Origin: Actinomycetes bacterium
GTDB lineage: Bacteria; Actinomycetota; Acidimicrobiia; Acidimicrobiales; RAAP-2
Reading direction: 5' to 3'
DNA length: 61,262 bases
Assembly (NCBI GenBank): GCA_021790675.1
Contig: JAJYGN010000069.1
Location: 1 to 61,262, forward strand
The notes below the pieces were generated by a model that searched no databases, was not told where the DNA came from, and saw nothing but the letters and a program-made list of their open reading frames with translations. Every line of letters begins with the position of its first letter. Within the stretch, counting starts at the first letter, position 1. This document shows, one piece after another, positions 46,473 to 54,370 of this stretch. The position numbers and the translations under genes were made by a program.

Positions 46473-47449
46473 GGGTTCAGCCCCTCGGCGACCTCGCGCG
46501 CGAAGTAGGTGAGGATGAAGTCGGCCCCGGCGCGCTTGACTGCGGTGAGCTGCTCGAGAGCGATGCCCGCGCCGTCGAGCCAGCCGCGCTCGGCGGCGGC
46601 CTTGACCATCGCGTACTCGCCGCTCACGTGGTAGGCGGCGAGGGGCACGTCGAGCTCGCTCGCCAGGTCCGAGAGCACGTCGAGGTAGGTCATCGCCGGC
46701 TTGACCATGATGATGTCAGCGCCTTCGTCGATGTCGAGGCGCGCCTCGCGCAGGGCCTCGCGCCGGTTGCGGTAGTCCTGCTGATAGCCGCGCCGGTCTC
46801 CGCCGCCGGCGATCTCGACATTCACCGCCTCGCGGAAGGGTCCGTAGAGGGCGCTCGCGTACTTGGCCGTGTAGGCGAGGATCACCGTGTCGGCGTGAGA
46901 GCTCTCGTCAAGCGCCGAGCGGATCGCGCCAACCTGGCCGTCCATCATGCCGCTCGGCGCGACGACCGCCGCGCCGGCCTCGGCCTGGGCCAGCGCCGCG
47001 CGCGCGTAGAGCTCGAGGGTGGCGTCGTTGTCAACCGCACCGCAAGAGTCGAGCACGCCGCAGTGACCGTGGCTCGTGTACTCGTCAAGGCACAGGTCCG
47101 CCATCACCACCACGTCATCGCCGTAGGTGTCGCGAAGGTCGCGCAAGGCCACCTGGACGATGCCGTCGGGGTCGTAGGCGCCCGAGCCGACCTCGTCCTT
47201 GGTCGTGGGCACGCCGAAGAGGATCACGCCGCCGACGCCGGCCGACGCCAGGGCGCCGACCTCGGCGCGCAGCGACGCGAGCGAGTGCTGCGCGTGGCCC
47301 GGCAGCGAGGAGATCGAGCGCGGCTCGTCCAAGCCCTCTCCCACGAAGAGGGGTGCGACCAGGTCCTCGGGGCGCAGCGTCGTCTCGGCCACCAGGCGCC
47401 GCAGCGCCGCGGTGCGCCGCAGTCGGCGGGGTCGATCAACGGGGAACAC
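46469..47449 (-). CDS. hemB: Delta-aminolevulinic acid dehydratase (porphobilinogen synthase)
   Basis: 326 residues, GTG start. Schiff-base lysines are in MVKPAMTYLDVL and in AYTAKYASALYGPF. The metal segment DLCLDEYTSHGHCGVL has only two of the three zinc cysteines of the classical motif; the middle position is Asp, which I believe is common in actinobacteria. It joins two aminolevulinates into porphobilinogen. It begins 34 bases after hemD, the largest gap in the haem cluster, with no clear ribosome-binding site. Confidence 0.95.
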   Translation of the reverse strand: MFPVDRPRRLRRTAALRRLVAETTLRPEDLVAPLFVGEGLDEPRSISSLPGHAQHSLASLRAEVGALASAGVGGVILFGVPTTKDEVGSGAYDPDGIVQVALRDLRDTYGDDVVVMADLCLDEYTSHGHCGVLDSCGAVDNDATLELYARAALAQAEAGAAVVAPSGMMDGQVGAIRSALDESSHADTVILAYTAKYASALYGPFREAVNVEIAGGGDRRGYQQDYRNRREALREARLDIDEGADIIMVKPAMTYLDVLSDLASELDVPLAAYHVSGEYAMVKAAAERGWLDGAGIALEQLTAVKRAGADFILTYFAREVAEGLNP

Positions 47450-47483
47450 GCGTTCAGCCTATTGCCTGGGCTGTGCGAACGAT

Positions 47484-48146
47484 CTAGGAGTCGAGTCCCA
47501 CCAGCGTCGTCGCGAGGTCTGGTCCCCAGCCCACGTGCACCCGCGCGTGACTCGCGCGCACCGCCGCTCCCGTCGTCTCACCGGGCACCACGACCCAGGT
47601 CGCCTCGCGCACGTGGGGTGCGGCGACCGCCCAGGCCGAGGGCGCGCCGATGATGACGACGTCGGCCGCAGCGAGGCGATCGGCCTGCTCGGGCGTCAGT
47701 TTGACGGGCAGGGTCGCGTAGCAGGCCACGTGCGTCACTGAGATCCCCCGCTCACCCAGAGCGTTCGCGAGTTCGGGCCGCGTCTCTCGCGCCCCGAGAG
47801 AGAGCACCGGACCGACGGCGACCAGAGCGGCGGCGTCGCCCGCGCTGGTGGCCTCGCCCGCCACGTCGACACCGAGGGCAGCGAGCGCGGCGCTCGTGAC
47901 GGGTCCCACGCTGACGATCGGCGCCTCGACGCGCGCCGCGGCTCGCGCGGCGGCGTCGGCCGCGCGTGCGCTCGTCACCACGAGGCAGCGAAACTCGTGC
48001 AGGTGCAAAGACGCGAGGGCGACTTCAACCTCGTCGTCGAGAAACTCGGTACGCGTGAGAGGGATCTCGTCGACGTCGAACGCGTCGTGGAGCCACGCGC
48101 GCAGCTGGTCGTTGCGTCCCGCTTCGCGGGTCAGGACGACGCGCAT
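47484..48146 (-). CDS. hemD: Uroporphyrinogen III synthase
   Basis: 220 residues from ATG 48146. HemD is poorly conserved, and the call rests on three things. It sits between hemC and hemB. It starts MRVVLTREAGRND. It has the two-domain layout with the hinge segments VVTSARAADAAARA and VVIIGAPSAWAVAAPH. It closes hydroxymethylbilane with D-ring inversion. The start shares one base with the hemC stop (TGATG). Confidence 0.88.
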   Translation of the reverse strand: MRVVLTREAGRNDQLRAWLHDAFDVDEIPLTRTEFLDDEVEVALASLHLHEFRCLVVTSARAADAAARAAARVEAPIVSVGPVTSAALAALGVDVAGEATSAGDAAALVAVGPVLSLGARETRPELANALGERGISVTHVACYATLPVKLTPEQADRLAAADVVIIGAPSAWAVAAPHVREATWVVVPGETTGAAVRASHARVHVGWGPDLATTLVGLDS

Positions 48147-49036
48147 CACCAGCCCGCCAACGCGCGTCCCCCGCGGTCGTCGGCCAGCACCCGCGCGAGC
48201 GTCGCGCCGACGTCCTCGGGATCGCTGCCCGTCATCTCCTCGCGCACGCTGCTCGAGCCGTCGATCGCGAGCATCACGCCGCGCACGCTCACACCGTCGG
48301 CGCTCGCGGTGGCGTACGCACCGGCCGGCACGCTGCAGCCGGTGCCGAGCGTGGCCAGGAAGGCGCGCTCGCATCGAAGGGCGGCGTGGGCGAGGGCGTC
48401 GTCGATCCCTACGAGGGCGCGCAGCGCGATCTCGTCGTCCTCGCGCGCCTCCACCGCGATCGCGCCCTGGCCCACCTGGGGTACGAACCAGGTCGGATCG
48501 AGCCGCTCGGCGACGCGGGCGCTCTCACCCAGGCGCTCGAGCGCTGCGGCGGCGGCCACGATCGCGTCCACGTCGTCGCCGGCGCGCGCCAGGCGCGTCG
48601 CCATGTTGCCGCGCAGCTCGACGACCTTTAGATCGGGCCGGCGCTCGAGCAGGAGCGCCCGGCGCCGCGGCGAACCCGTCGCGACGATTGAGCCCGGTCC
48701 CAACCCGGCGAGCGAGCGGCCCACCAGCACGTCAGCGGCGTCACGCCTCTCGGGCACGCAGGCGAGGACGAGTCCGGGCGGCGTCGCGCTCGGTAAGTCC
48801 TTGGCGCTGTGCACCGCGGCGTCCACCTCGCCCGTGGCGAGAGCCCGCTGGATCTCCACCGCGAAGACCCCCTGGCCACCGAGGATGGCGAGAGGGACGT
48901 CGCGTCGGCGGTCCCCGCTGGTGTCCACGGCCACGATCTCGCAGTCCACGCCGACGTGGCCGAGCAGGTCGGCGACGTGTCGTGCCTGAGCCATCGCGAG
49001 GGGCGAACGCCGCGTCCCGAGTCGCAACGTGGTCAT
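48146..49036 (-). CDS. hemC: Hydroxymethylbilane synthase (porphobilinogen deaminase)
   Basis: 296 residues. LRLGTRRSPLAMAQARHVADL starts the protein. The cofactor-binding loop AVHSAKDLPSATP, the arginine-rich RRDAADVLVG, and the dipyrromethane cysteine in LGTGCSVPAGAY are all present. It polymerises four porphobilinogens. It overlaps hemA by four bases. Confidence 0.96.
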   Translation of the reverse strand: MTTLRLGTRRSPLAMAQARHVADLLGHVGVDCEIVAVDTSGDRRRDVPLAILGGQGVFAVEIQRALATGEVDAAVHSAKDLPSATPPGLVLACVPERRDAADVLVGRSLAGLGPGSIVATGSPRRRALLLERRPDLKVVELRGNMATRLARAGDDVDAIVAAAAALERLGESARVAERLDPTWFVPQVGQGAIAVEAREDDEIALRALVGIDDALAHAALRCERAFLATLGTGCSVPAGAYATASADGVSVRGVMLAIDGSSSVREEMTGSDPEDVGATLARVLADDRGGRALAGW

Positions 49037-50295
49037 AGATCGAAGAGCTGGCGGGTGGCCTCAGTCAGACGCACGCCCTGATCGGTGCCGGCCGCCTCCT
49101 TCAGGGCGATCGTCGGTCGGTGGGCGAGCTTGGCCACGACCGAGCGCACCAGGGACGCCACGAGCTCACGCGACGAGTCCTCGAGCTTGGCCAGGTCGTG
49201 CTCGCGGCGCGCGAATTCGCCGGCGACCACCTCGTCGAAGTGATCGCGCAGCTCGCTCACGATTCGCGACGCGCCGCGGGCCCGCTGTTCGGCGACGTAG
49301 CGCTCGACGTCCTCGGCGAGGAGCCGCTCGGCCTCGGCGACGGCCTCGCGCCGACCATCGAGGGCGCTTTCGACGCGCTCGCTCAGGTCGCCGACGTCGA
49401 CGCGGCGAACGCTTTCGATCTCGGTGACGTCGAGGGAGACCGCGCGTGGGATCCCCAGGTCGAGCACGAGCAGCGGCCGGTCGCGCGCAGCCAGGTCGGC
49501 GCGCGTGATTAGCGGTGCGGGCACCTCGGCGGCCACCGCGACGAGGTCGGCTCGGTCCACGAGCTCGTTGAGCGATGCGAGGGTCGCGACGCGCACGCGT
49601 TCGTCGCCCACCTCGCGCGCCAGCTTCTCGGCTCGCTCGGGACCGCGATTGACGATCACCAGTTCGCCCAGGCGCGGCGTCGCGTCGAGCAGGGCCTTCG
49701 CCACACCCCCGGCCAGCTGGCCCGCGCCGACGACAACCACGCGCGCGCCCTCGAAGGACTCCGCGAACTCCTCGAGCGCCATCGCCGCGGCCGCCTGGGC
49801 GAAGCTCGTGGTACCGCGCGCGATCGTGGTCTCGGCGCGCACGCGTCGTCCGGCCGCCAGCGCGCGATGAAAGAGCTCGTCGAGCTCGGCGCCGGCGGTC
49901 TGCTCCTCCTTAGCGAGCTCGAGCGCGCGGCGCAGCTGGCCGAGCACTTCGAATTCACCGGGCACCACCGACTTGAGCCCGGCCGCGACCTCGAAGAGGT
50001 GCGAGGCGACTCCGCGATCGAAGTGCACGCTCAGGCGATGTTCGAACTCGCCCGCCTCGATGCCGGTGAAGAGCGAGAGGGTCGTCACGACGTCCTCGAT
50101 CGCGCCGTGGAAGAGGTCGATGACCGCCACCACCTCGGTGCGAAGGCACGTGGAGACGAAGACGGCCTCGTGGATGTTGCGCTGGGCCACGAGGGTTCGC
50201 AGGACCTTGCTCCACTCGTGCTCGAGGATCGTTGCGCGCTCGAGAAAGTCGAGGTCCGCGTGCTCGTGGTCGATGCCCACCGATATCAGTGCCAC
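49033..50295 (-). CDS. hemA: Glutamyl-tRNA reductase
   Basis: 420 residues. It starts the C5 pathway by reducing glutamyl-tRNA to glutamate-1-semialdehyde with NADPH. The catalytic cysteine lies in VFVSTCLRTEVVA, where the usual Asn after Cys is Leu. The NADPH-binding GAGQLAGGVAKALL and the C-terminal dimerisation helices follow. The protein starts MALISVGIDHEHADLDFLERA. It overlaps the rex stop by ten bases, the common actinobacterial arrangement. Confidence 0.96.
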   Translation of the reverse strand: MALISVGIDHEHADLDFLERATILEHEWSKVLRTLVAQRNIHEAVFVSTCLRTEVVAVIDLFHGAIEDVVTTLSLFTGIEAGEFEHRLSVHFDRGVASHLFEVAAGLKSVVPGEFEVLGQLRRALELAKEEQTAGAELDELFHRALAAGRRVRAETTIARGTTSFAQAAAAMALEEFAESFEGARVVVVGAGQLAGGVAKALLDATPRLGELVIVNRGPERAEKLAREVGDERVRVATLASLNELVDRADLVAVAAEVPAPLITRADLAARDRPLLVLDLGIPRAVSLDVTEIESVRRVDVGDLSERVESALDGRREAVAEAERLLAEDVERYVAEQRARGASRIVSELRDHFDEVVAGEFARREHDLAKLEDSSRELVASLVRSVVAKLAHRPTIALKEAAGTDQGVRLTEATRQLFDL

Positions 50296-51008
50296 GCCGC
50301 CTCCGCGTTTTTGGCCATGTTAGGAGCGCTCGGCCCCGCGATGCCCAGCGAATGCAGCACGCCGCCGAGAGGACCCGTGCCGTTGTTGAGGTGATAGGTC
50401 AGGATCTGCAGCTCGATGGAGAAGTCCACGTAGTGCACCGCGGTGCCCAGAGGTACCGAGATCACCTGAGGCGCGAAGTTCAAGATGCCCCGGACGCCCG
50501 CGGCGACGAGGTGGTCGGCGCTGGCCTGGGCGGCGGAGCTGGGCACGCAGAGGACCCCGACGGTGGCCGGAGCGATCGCTCCGCGAAAGTCCTCGACCAC
50601 GTGGCCGGCAATCTCGGTGCCCACCACGGCCGGGTCGATGTCGTAGAGGGCGCTGAGCTGCGCGCCACGAATCAAGAAGTTCGACGAGTTCACGAGCGCC
50701 CGGCCCAGGTTGCCCAGGCCGACCACGACAACGCCGTAGTGAAGATCGTGACCGAGGGCCTCGGCGATGCGGCTGGCGAGCAGGGACGGCTCATATCCCG
50801 CCCCCCTCGTGCCGAGCGTGCCCAGACCGGCCAGGTCGCGCCGCACGGTCGTGGCCGTCACCCCCGCTAGCTCGCCGATCTGGCGCGAGTCGATGCGCGT
50901 CTCACCGCGAGCGATCCAACTCTCGACGATGCGCTGGTAGATCGGCAGTCGCGAGATGGTGGGCTCGGAGAGCTTGCGCGCGCGCAGGCGGGTGGTCACC
51001 GCACCCAC
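50286..51008 (-). CDS. rex: Redox-sensing transcriptional repressor Rex
   Basis: 240 residues. An N-terminal winged-helix domain (SRQIGELAGVTATTVRRDL) is followed by a Rossmann fold with the NAD-binding GxGxxG in VVVVGLGNLGRALV and the conserved FGIRG-like region (NFLIRGAQLSALYDID). In Streptomyces Rex represses respiratory and haem genes when NADH is low. The gene heads hemA-C-D-B-L here. I could not find its usual operator in this window, either in the 13-base gap upstream of rex or upstream of nuoA. Confidence 0.93.
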   Translation of the reverse strand: MGAVTTRLRARKLSEPTISRLPIYQRIVESWIARGETRIDSRQIGELAGVTATTVRRDLAGLGTLGTRGAGYEPSLLASRIAEALGHDLHYGVVVVGLGNLGRALVNSSNFLIRGAQLSALYDIDPAVVGTEIAGHVVEDFRGAIAPATVGVLCVPSSAAQASADHLVAAGVRGILNFAPQVISVPLGTAVHYVDFSIELQILTYHLNNGTGPLGGVLHSLGIAGPSAPNMAKNAEAAWH

Positions 51009-51021
51009 GTTACTTTGGCGT

Positions 51022-51828
51022 CTAGCGGCCCAATTGTCGGCTGCGCTCGGCCGCCGCGGCGACGGCGTCGAGGAACGCCGCGCGCACCGCCCGGTTCTCG
51101 AGCACGCGCAGCCCCGCGGCGGTGGTGCCCCCGGGGGAGGTGACCATCGAGCGCAATTCCTCGGGCGACTGGCCGCTCTGGACGAGCAGTTCGGCCGAGC
51201 CGGCGAAGGAGTCCACCACGAGCTGGCGCGACACCTCGCGCGAGAGGCCCTGGTGCACCCCGGCCTCGATCAGGGCCTCGACGACCAGGTAGAGGTAGGC
51301 CGGCATGGGCCCCGAGAGGCCGGTCACGGCGTCGATGTTGCGCTCGGTCACGCGAACGACCGAGCCCACCGCGCCGAGCACGGACTCGGCCCAGTCGAGG
51401 TCGTCGCTGGTGACGTGGGCGCCACCGGCGATGGCGCTGGCGCCCCGGCCAACGAGCACCGGGGTGTTGGGCATGGCCCGCACCACCGCGACCGGCCCAG
51501 GCATCACCGCCTCAATGCGAGCGGTGGACAGTCCCGCGACGACCGAGAGCACGCGCAGGGCCCCGCAGGCGCCCACCAGGCGCGCCGCGGCCTCGGCGTG
51601 GTCGGGCTTCACGCACAAGACGACCCCGCTGGCGGGTGAGACGTGCTCGAGTTCGAGCGTCGCCACGACGGCGACGCCGTGCAGGCGAACCAGCAGCTCG
51701 TCGCGGGTCTCGCGGGCGCTCTCTACCACCAGCAACTTCTCAGGGGTGCACCAGCGGGCTCGGATCAGCCCTTCGGCCAGGGCCGAGCCCATCTTGCCGC
51801 CCCCGACGATGATCAGTTCGTAGGCCAT
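51022..51828 (-). CDS. proC: Pyrroline-5-carboxylate reductase
   Basis: 268 residues. The dinucleotide-binding motif is VGGGKMGSALAEGLI. The C-terminal signature region appears as GLSGPMPAYLYLVVEALIEAGVHQGLSREVS, and the closing TSPGGTTAAGLRVLE fits the family. It makes proline from pyrroline-5-carboxylate. It ends 13 bases before rex and starts 17 bases after the YbjN-like gene, all on the same strand. Confidence 0.95.
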   Translation of the reverse strand: MAYELIIVGGGKMGSALAEGLIRARWCTPEKLLVVESARETRDELLVRLHGVAVVATLELEHVSPASGVVLCVKPDHAEAAARLVGACGALRVLSVVAGLSTARIEAVMPGPVAVVRAMPNTPVLVGRGASAIAGGAHVTSDDLDWAESVLGAVGSVVRVTERNIDAVTGLSGPMPAYLYLVVEALIEAGVHQGLSREVSRQLVVDSFAGSAELLVQSGQSPEELRSMVTSPGGTTAAGLRVLENRAVRAAFLDAVAAAAERSRQLGR

Positions 51829-51845
51829 GACGTCACGCTACCTGG

Positions 51846-52328
51846 TCACCTGGCGGGTCGCGAAGGCCGGCGCCGGAACCAGCGCGGATGGCCCAGGGAC
51901 ATCGCGGTGGGATAGATCTCGTCGACCTGGGTGATGGTCGCGGCCACGATCTCGTCGACCTTGGGAATCGTCACCTCGTCGAGGCCGAGCGATCCCACGA
52001 GGTAGATCCCCTCCTCGGGCCCGATCGCGCAGTGCAGCGGTGCCAGTGTTGCGTTGCGTGTCAAAAGGAAACGGTAGAGCGTCTCGAGGTTTTCTTCCGG
52101 CGTGGGCATCACTTCGCACTCAACGTGCACGCGGCGCTTGCCGAGGCGCCACCACAGCGTGATGACGTCCTTCTCCTCGCCGCGCACTCGAAGCAGCCAG
52201 TGGTAGTCGCCACGCGCATCGGGCTCGGCGCGGTGCTCGATCTCACCGAAGAGGCCGCCGGCGGTCCACTCGCTCGCCCACGCCGCCAGCAGCCTGTTGA
52301 GATGGCTCGCTCGCTGCGACGCGTCCAC
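51846..52328 (-). CDS. YbjN-domain protein (type III secretion chaperone-like fold)
   Basis: 160 residues from a GTG sharing one base with the mshA stop (TAGTG). YbjN-like features are the amphipathic C-terminal helix region (DEVTIPKVDEIVAATITQVDEIYPTAM) and an N-terminal Trp-rich segment (VDASQRASHLNRLLAAWASEW). The role of the family is unknown; in actinobacteria a YbjN gene next to mshA is a recurring arrangement in my recollection. Part of the longer frame upstream lies in mshA and is not coding. Confidence 0.72.
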   Translation of the reverse strand: MDASQRASHLNRLLAAWASEWTAGGLFGEIEHRAEPDARGDYHWLLRVRGEEKDVITLWWRLGKRRVHVECEVMPTPEENLETLYRFLLTRNATLAPLHCAIGPEEGIYLVGSLGLDEVTIPKVDEIVAATITQVDEIYPTAMSLGHPRWFRRRPSRPAR

Positions 52329-53545
52329 TAGCAGGACATCGCGCCCTCGGCGACGAAGGTGTCGACGAGGGCCGTGAGCGACTCGGCCGCGGCGCGCCAG
52401 GTGTAGGGCGCGGCACGCTTGACCCCGCCGGCCGAGAGTGTGGCCGCAACCGCCGGGTCGAGCGAGCGCTCGACCGCGTCGGCCCAGGCCGAGGGATCGC
52501 GCTCGCCGAGCAGAAATCCGTTCACGGCGTCGTCGACCAGCGTGGGCAGGCCCCCCACGTCGCTCGCCACCACCGGGGTGCCACAGGCCGAAGACTCCAG
52601 CGCTACCAGGCCGAAGCTCTCGGCGCGCGAGGGCACGAGCGTGACGTCGGCCGCGCGCATCCACGTCGAGAGGAGCTGGTGGGCTTGGGGAGCGACGAAG
52701 CCGACATGGGAAATCACGCCCGCCTCGCGCACGCGCTCGTGCAGCGCGGCGAGAGTCTCGCGCCCACCCGGGCCCGAGGGCCCGCCGATGATCGCGAGCT
52801 TGGTCGCCGCACCGCGCGCGCGCGTCTCGATCAGGGTCTCCAGAGCCAGATCAACGCCCTTGAGACTCTGGATGCGCCCCACGAAGAGCAGCAGCGACGC
52901 CGCGGGGTCCAGCCCGAGGGCGCGCCGCGCCTGGGGACGGTACCCCGGGGAGAAGAAGGCGTGCTCGACCCCGAGGGGCACCACGTGCACGCGCGCCGCG
53001 CTCGCGTGGTAGAGCCGCACGAACTGGTCTGCCTCGACCTCGCAACTGGCGAGCGCCGCGTCGGCGCAGGCGAAGAGAGCGGCCTCTTGCTCGGCACGTT
53101 CCTCGGACTCGGACTCGAAGGTGGCCGCCTTCACCCGCTCGAGCGTGTGGAAGGTCATGATGAGGGGAAGATCGAGTTCGTGCTTGAGCCGGTGTCCGAC
53201 CAGCCCGCTCAACCAGTAGTTGGCGTGGATCGCGTCGGGTCGGCCGCTCGAGCCAAAGCAGGCCTTGAGAGAGTCGGTGAACTCATCAACGTAGTGGGTC
53301 ATCTCGTCGCGGGCCAGTGGCGAGACGGGACCCGCGGTCACGTGGTGGACGCGAAAGCCCGGCTCGACGCGCACGACGTCGCGCTGATCGGGGCTCTCGC
53401 GTCGCGTGTAGACGTCGACCTCGTGGCCGAGGCGGGCCACCGCGGCCGAGAGCTCGCGCACGTAGACGTTCATGCCGCCGCTGTCGCCGGTGCCCGGCTG
53501 GGCGAGCGGCGACGTGTGATAGGAGAGCACCGCGAGACGCGCCAC
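52328..53545 (-). CDS. mshA: D-inositol-3-phosphate glycosyltransferase (mycothiol step 1)
   Basis: 405 residues, GTG start. GT4-type glycosyltransferase: the N-terminal LSYHTSPLAQPGTGDSGGMNVYVREL is specific for MshA (GDSGGMNVYV). The donor-site motif is PSRAESFGLVALESSACGTPVVA (E-x7-E). It joins GlcNAc to inositol-3-phosphate, the first mycothiol step. Mycothiol is restricted to Actinomycetota, so this gene is a strong taxonomic sign. It lies nine bases after sodX on the same strand. Confidence 0.94.
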   Translation of the reverse strand: MARLAVLSYHTSPLAQPGTGDSGGMNVYVRELSAAVARLGHEVDVYTRRESPDQRDVVRVEPGFRVHHVTAGPVSPLARDEMTHYVDEFTDSLKACFGSSGRPDAIHANYWLSGLVGHRLKHELDLPLIMTFHTLERVKAATFESESEERAEQEAALFACADAALASCEVEADQFVRLYHASAARVHVVPLGVEHAFFSPGYRPQARRALGLDPAASLLLFVGRIQSLKGVDLALETLIETRARGAATKLAIIGGPSGPGGRETLAALHERVREAGVISHVGFVAPQAHQLLSTWMRAADVTLVPSRAESFGLVALESSACGTPVVASDVGGLPTLVDDAVNGFLLGERDPSAWADAVERSLDPAVAATLSAGGVKRAAPYTWRAAAESLTALVDTFVAEGAMSC

Positions 53546-53554
53546 GCCGGAAGC

Positions 53555-53881
53555 CTAACGGTCGCCCACGGCCGCCCTCCACGACGAACTCGCGAGGACC
53601 CAGCGCACGCTGCGCTCATCGACCGGACCGAAGTCGCGCGAGTCGGTCGAGGCCGCGGCGTTGTCACCGCGAAGCTCGAGCGTGCGGCGCGTGCGTGCGA
53701 CGCAGCGCTTCAAGAGGAGGCGCTGGGGAGCGCGAGGATCGGGCACCACGACGACGTCGCCCACGCGTACGCGCCCCAGTCGGCGTCGCGCCGTCAGGCG
53801 CTCGCCGGGCGCGTAGGTCGGGGCCATGGAGAGCCCCTCGACCACGACCCGGCGCACGAAGGCTTCTGCGAGGCGCACCAC
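53555..53881 (-). CDS. sodX: Ni-superoxide dismutase maturation protease (S26 family)
   Basis: 108 residues from GTG 53881, the start giving the usual SodX size. The S26 nucleophile is Ser18 in EGLSMAPT and the general-base lysine is Lys58 in LLLKRCVA, both as in signal peptidase I. The later LRGDNAAASTDSRDFG is the conserved GDN-S-D box of this family. It has no obvious membrane anchor, which fits a cytosolic SodX that trims the SodN leader before nickel binding. It is divergent from sodN, separated by 68 bases. Confidence 0.85.
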   Translation of the reverse strand: MVRLAEAFVRRVVVEGLSMAPTYAPGERLTARRRLGRVRVGDVVVVPDPRAPQRLLLKRCVARTRRTLELRGDNAAASTDSRDFGPVDERSVRWVLASSSWRAAVGDR

Positions 53882-53949
53882 GAGGTGAAACGTTAACCGG
53901 AACCGCTGGCTAACCTCAGGTGGTAACGACCTAACCGAAAGGCGACACC
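53882..53949. promoter_or_regulatory. sodN/sodX divergent region with repeated TAAC motifs
   Basis: Four TAACC-like copies lie within about 45 bases: GTTAACC (53892), GCTAACC (53909), GGTAACG (53922) and CCTAACC (53930). They may be -10 elements or operator half-sites. A Nur-type nickel operator is known for sodN in Streptomyces, but I see no clear match. A GAAAGG ribosome-binding site precedes sodN. Confidence 0.4.
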
Positions 53950-54366
53950 ATGACCGTGCTCTCACGCATCGTTGATCTGCTCGACGCCCACTCGACACCC
54001 ACCGCGGTGTCGGCTCACTGCGACCTGCCCTGCGGCGTCTACGACCCCGCCCAGGCCCGCATCGAGGCCCAGTCCGTGAAGGCAACGATGGAGAAGTACA
54101 ACGCCTCCAGCGACCCCGACTTCAAGGTGCGCGCCACCCTGATCAAAGAGGAGCGCTGCGAGCTCGTCAAGCACCACCTGTGGGTGCTGTGGACCGACTA
54201 CTTCAAGGTCGACCACCTGAAGGAGTTCCCAAACCTTCACGACCTGTTCTGGATGGCGACCAAGTCCGCCGGCGACGCGAAGAAGACCAACGACGTGGCT
54301 GTGGCCGACCGCCTGTTGAGCGAGATCGACGCGATCGCCGAGATCTTCTGGGCGACGAAGAAGTAG
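53950..54366 (+). CDS. sodN: Nickel superoxide dismutase precursor
   Basis: 138 residues. The nickel hook HCDLPCGVY begins at residue 23, so cleavage after residue 22 would give a mature N-terminal His with Cys24 and Cys28 (Cys2 and Cys6 of the mature protein) as nickel ligands, exactly as in Streptomyces SodN. The mature chain would be 116 residues, the known size. The rest is helical, forming the four-helix-bundle hexamer. The protein is cytosolic and removes superoxide. The peptidase that trims it lies divergently upstream. Confidence 0.97.
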   Translation: MTVLSRIVDLLDAHSTPTAVSAHCDLPCGVYDPAQARIEAQSVKATMEKYNASSDPDFKVRATLIKEERCELVKHHLWVLWTDYFKVDHLKEFPNLHDLFWMATKSAGDAKKTNDVAVADRLLSEIDAIAEIFWATKK

Positions 54367-54370
54367 TCGC

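Noticed and set aside
46469..47449. HemB with an incomplete zinc cysteine set
   Set aside because: The Cys-Leu-Asp pattern is common in actinobacteria; the catalytic lysines are present.
49033..50295. HemA active-site TCLRTE instead of TCNRTE
   Set aside because: The catalytic cysteine is kept; the change is tolerated in the family.
40627..51021. Rex operator near nuoA or rex
   Set aside because: I looked for TTGTGAA-N4-TTCACAA in both upstream regions and found no convincing match.
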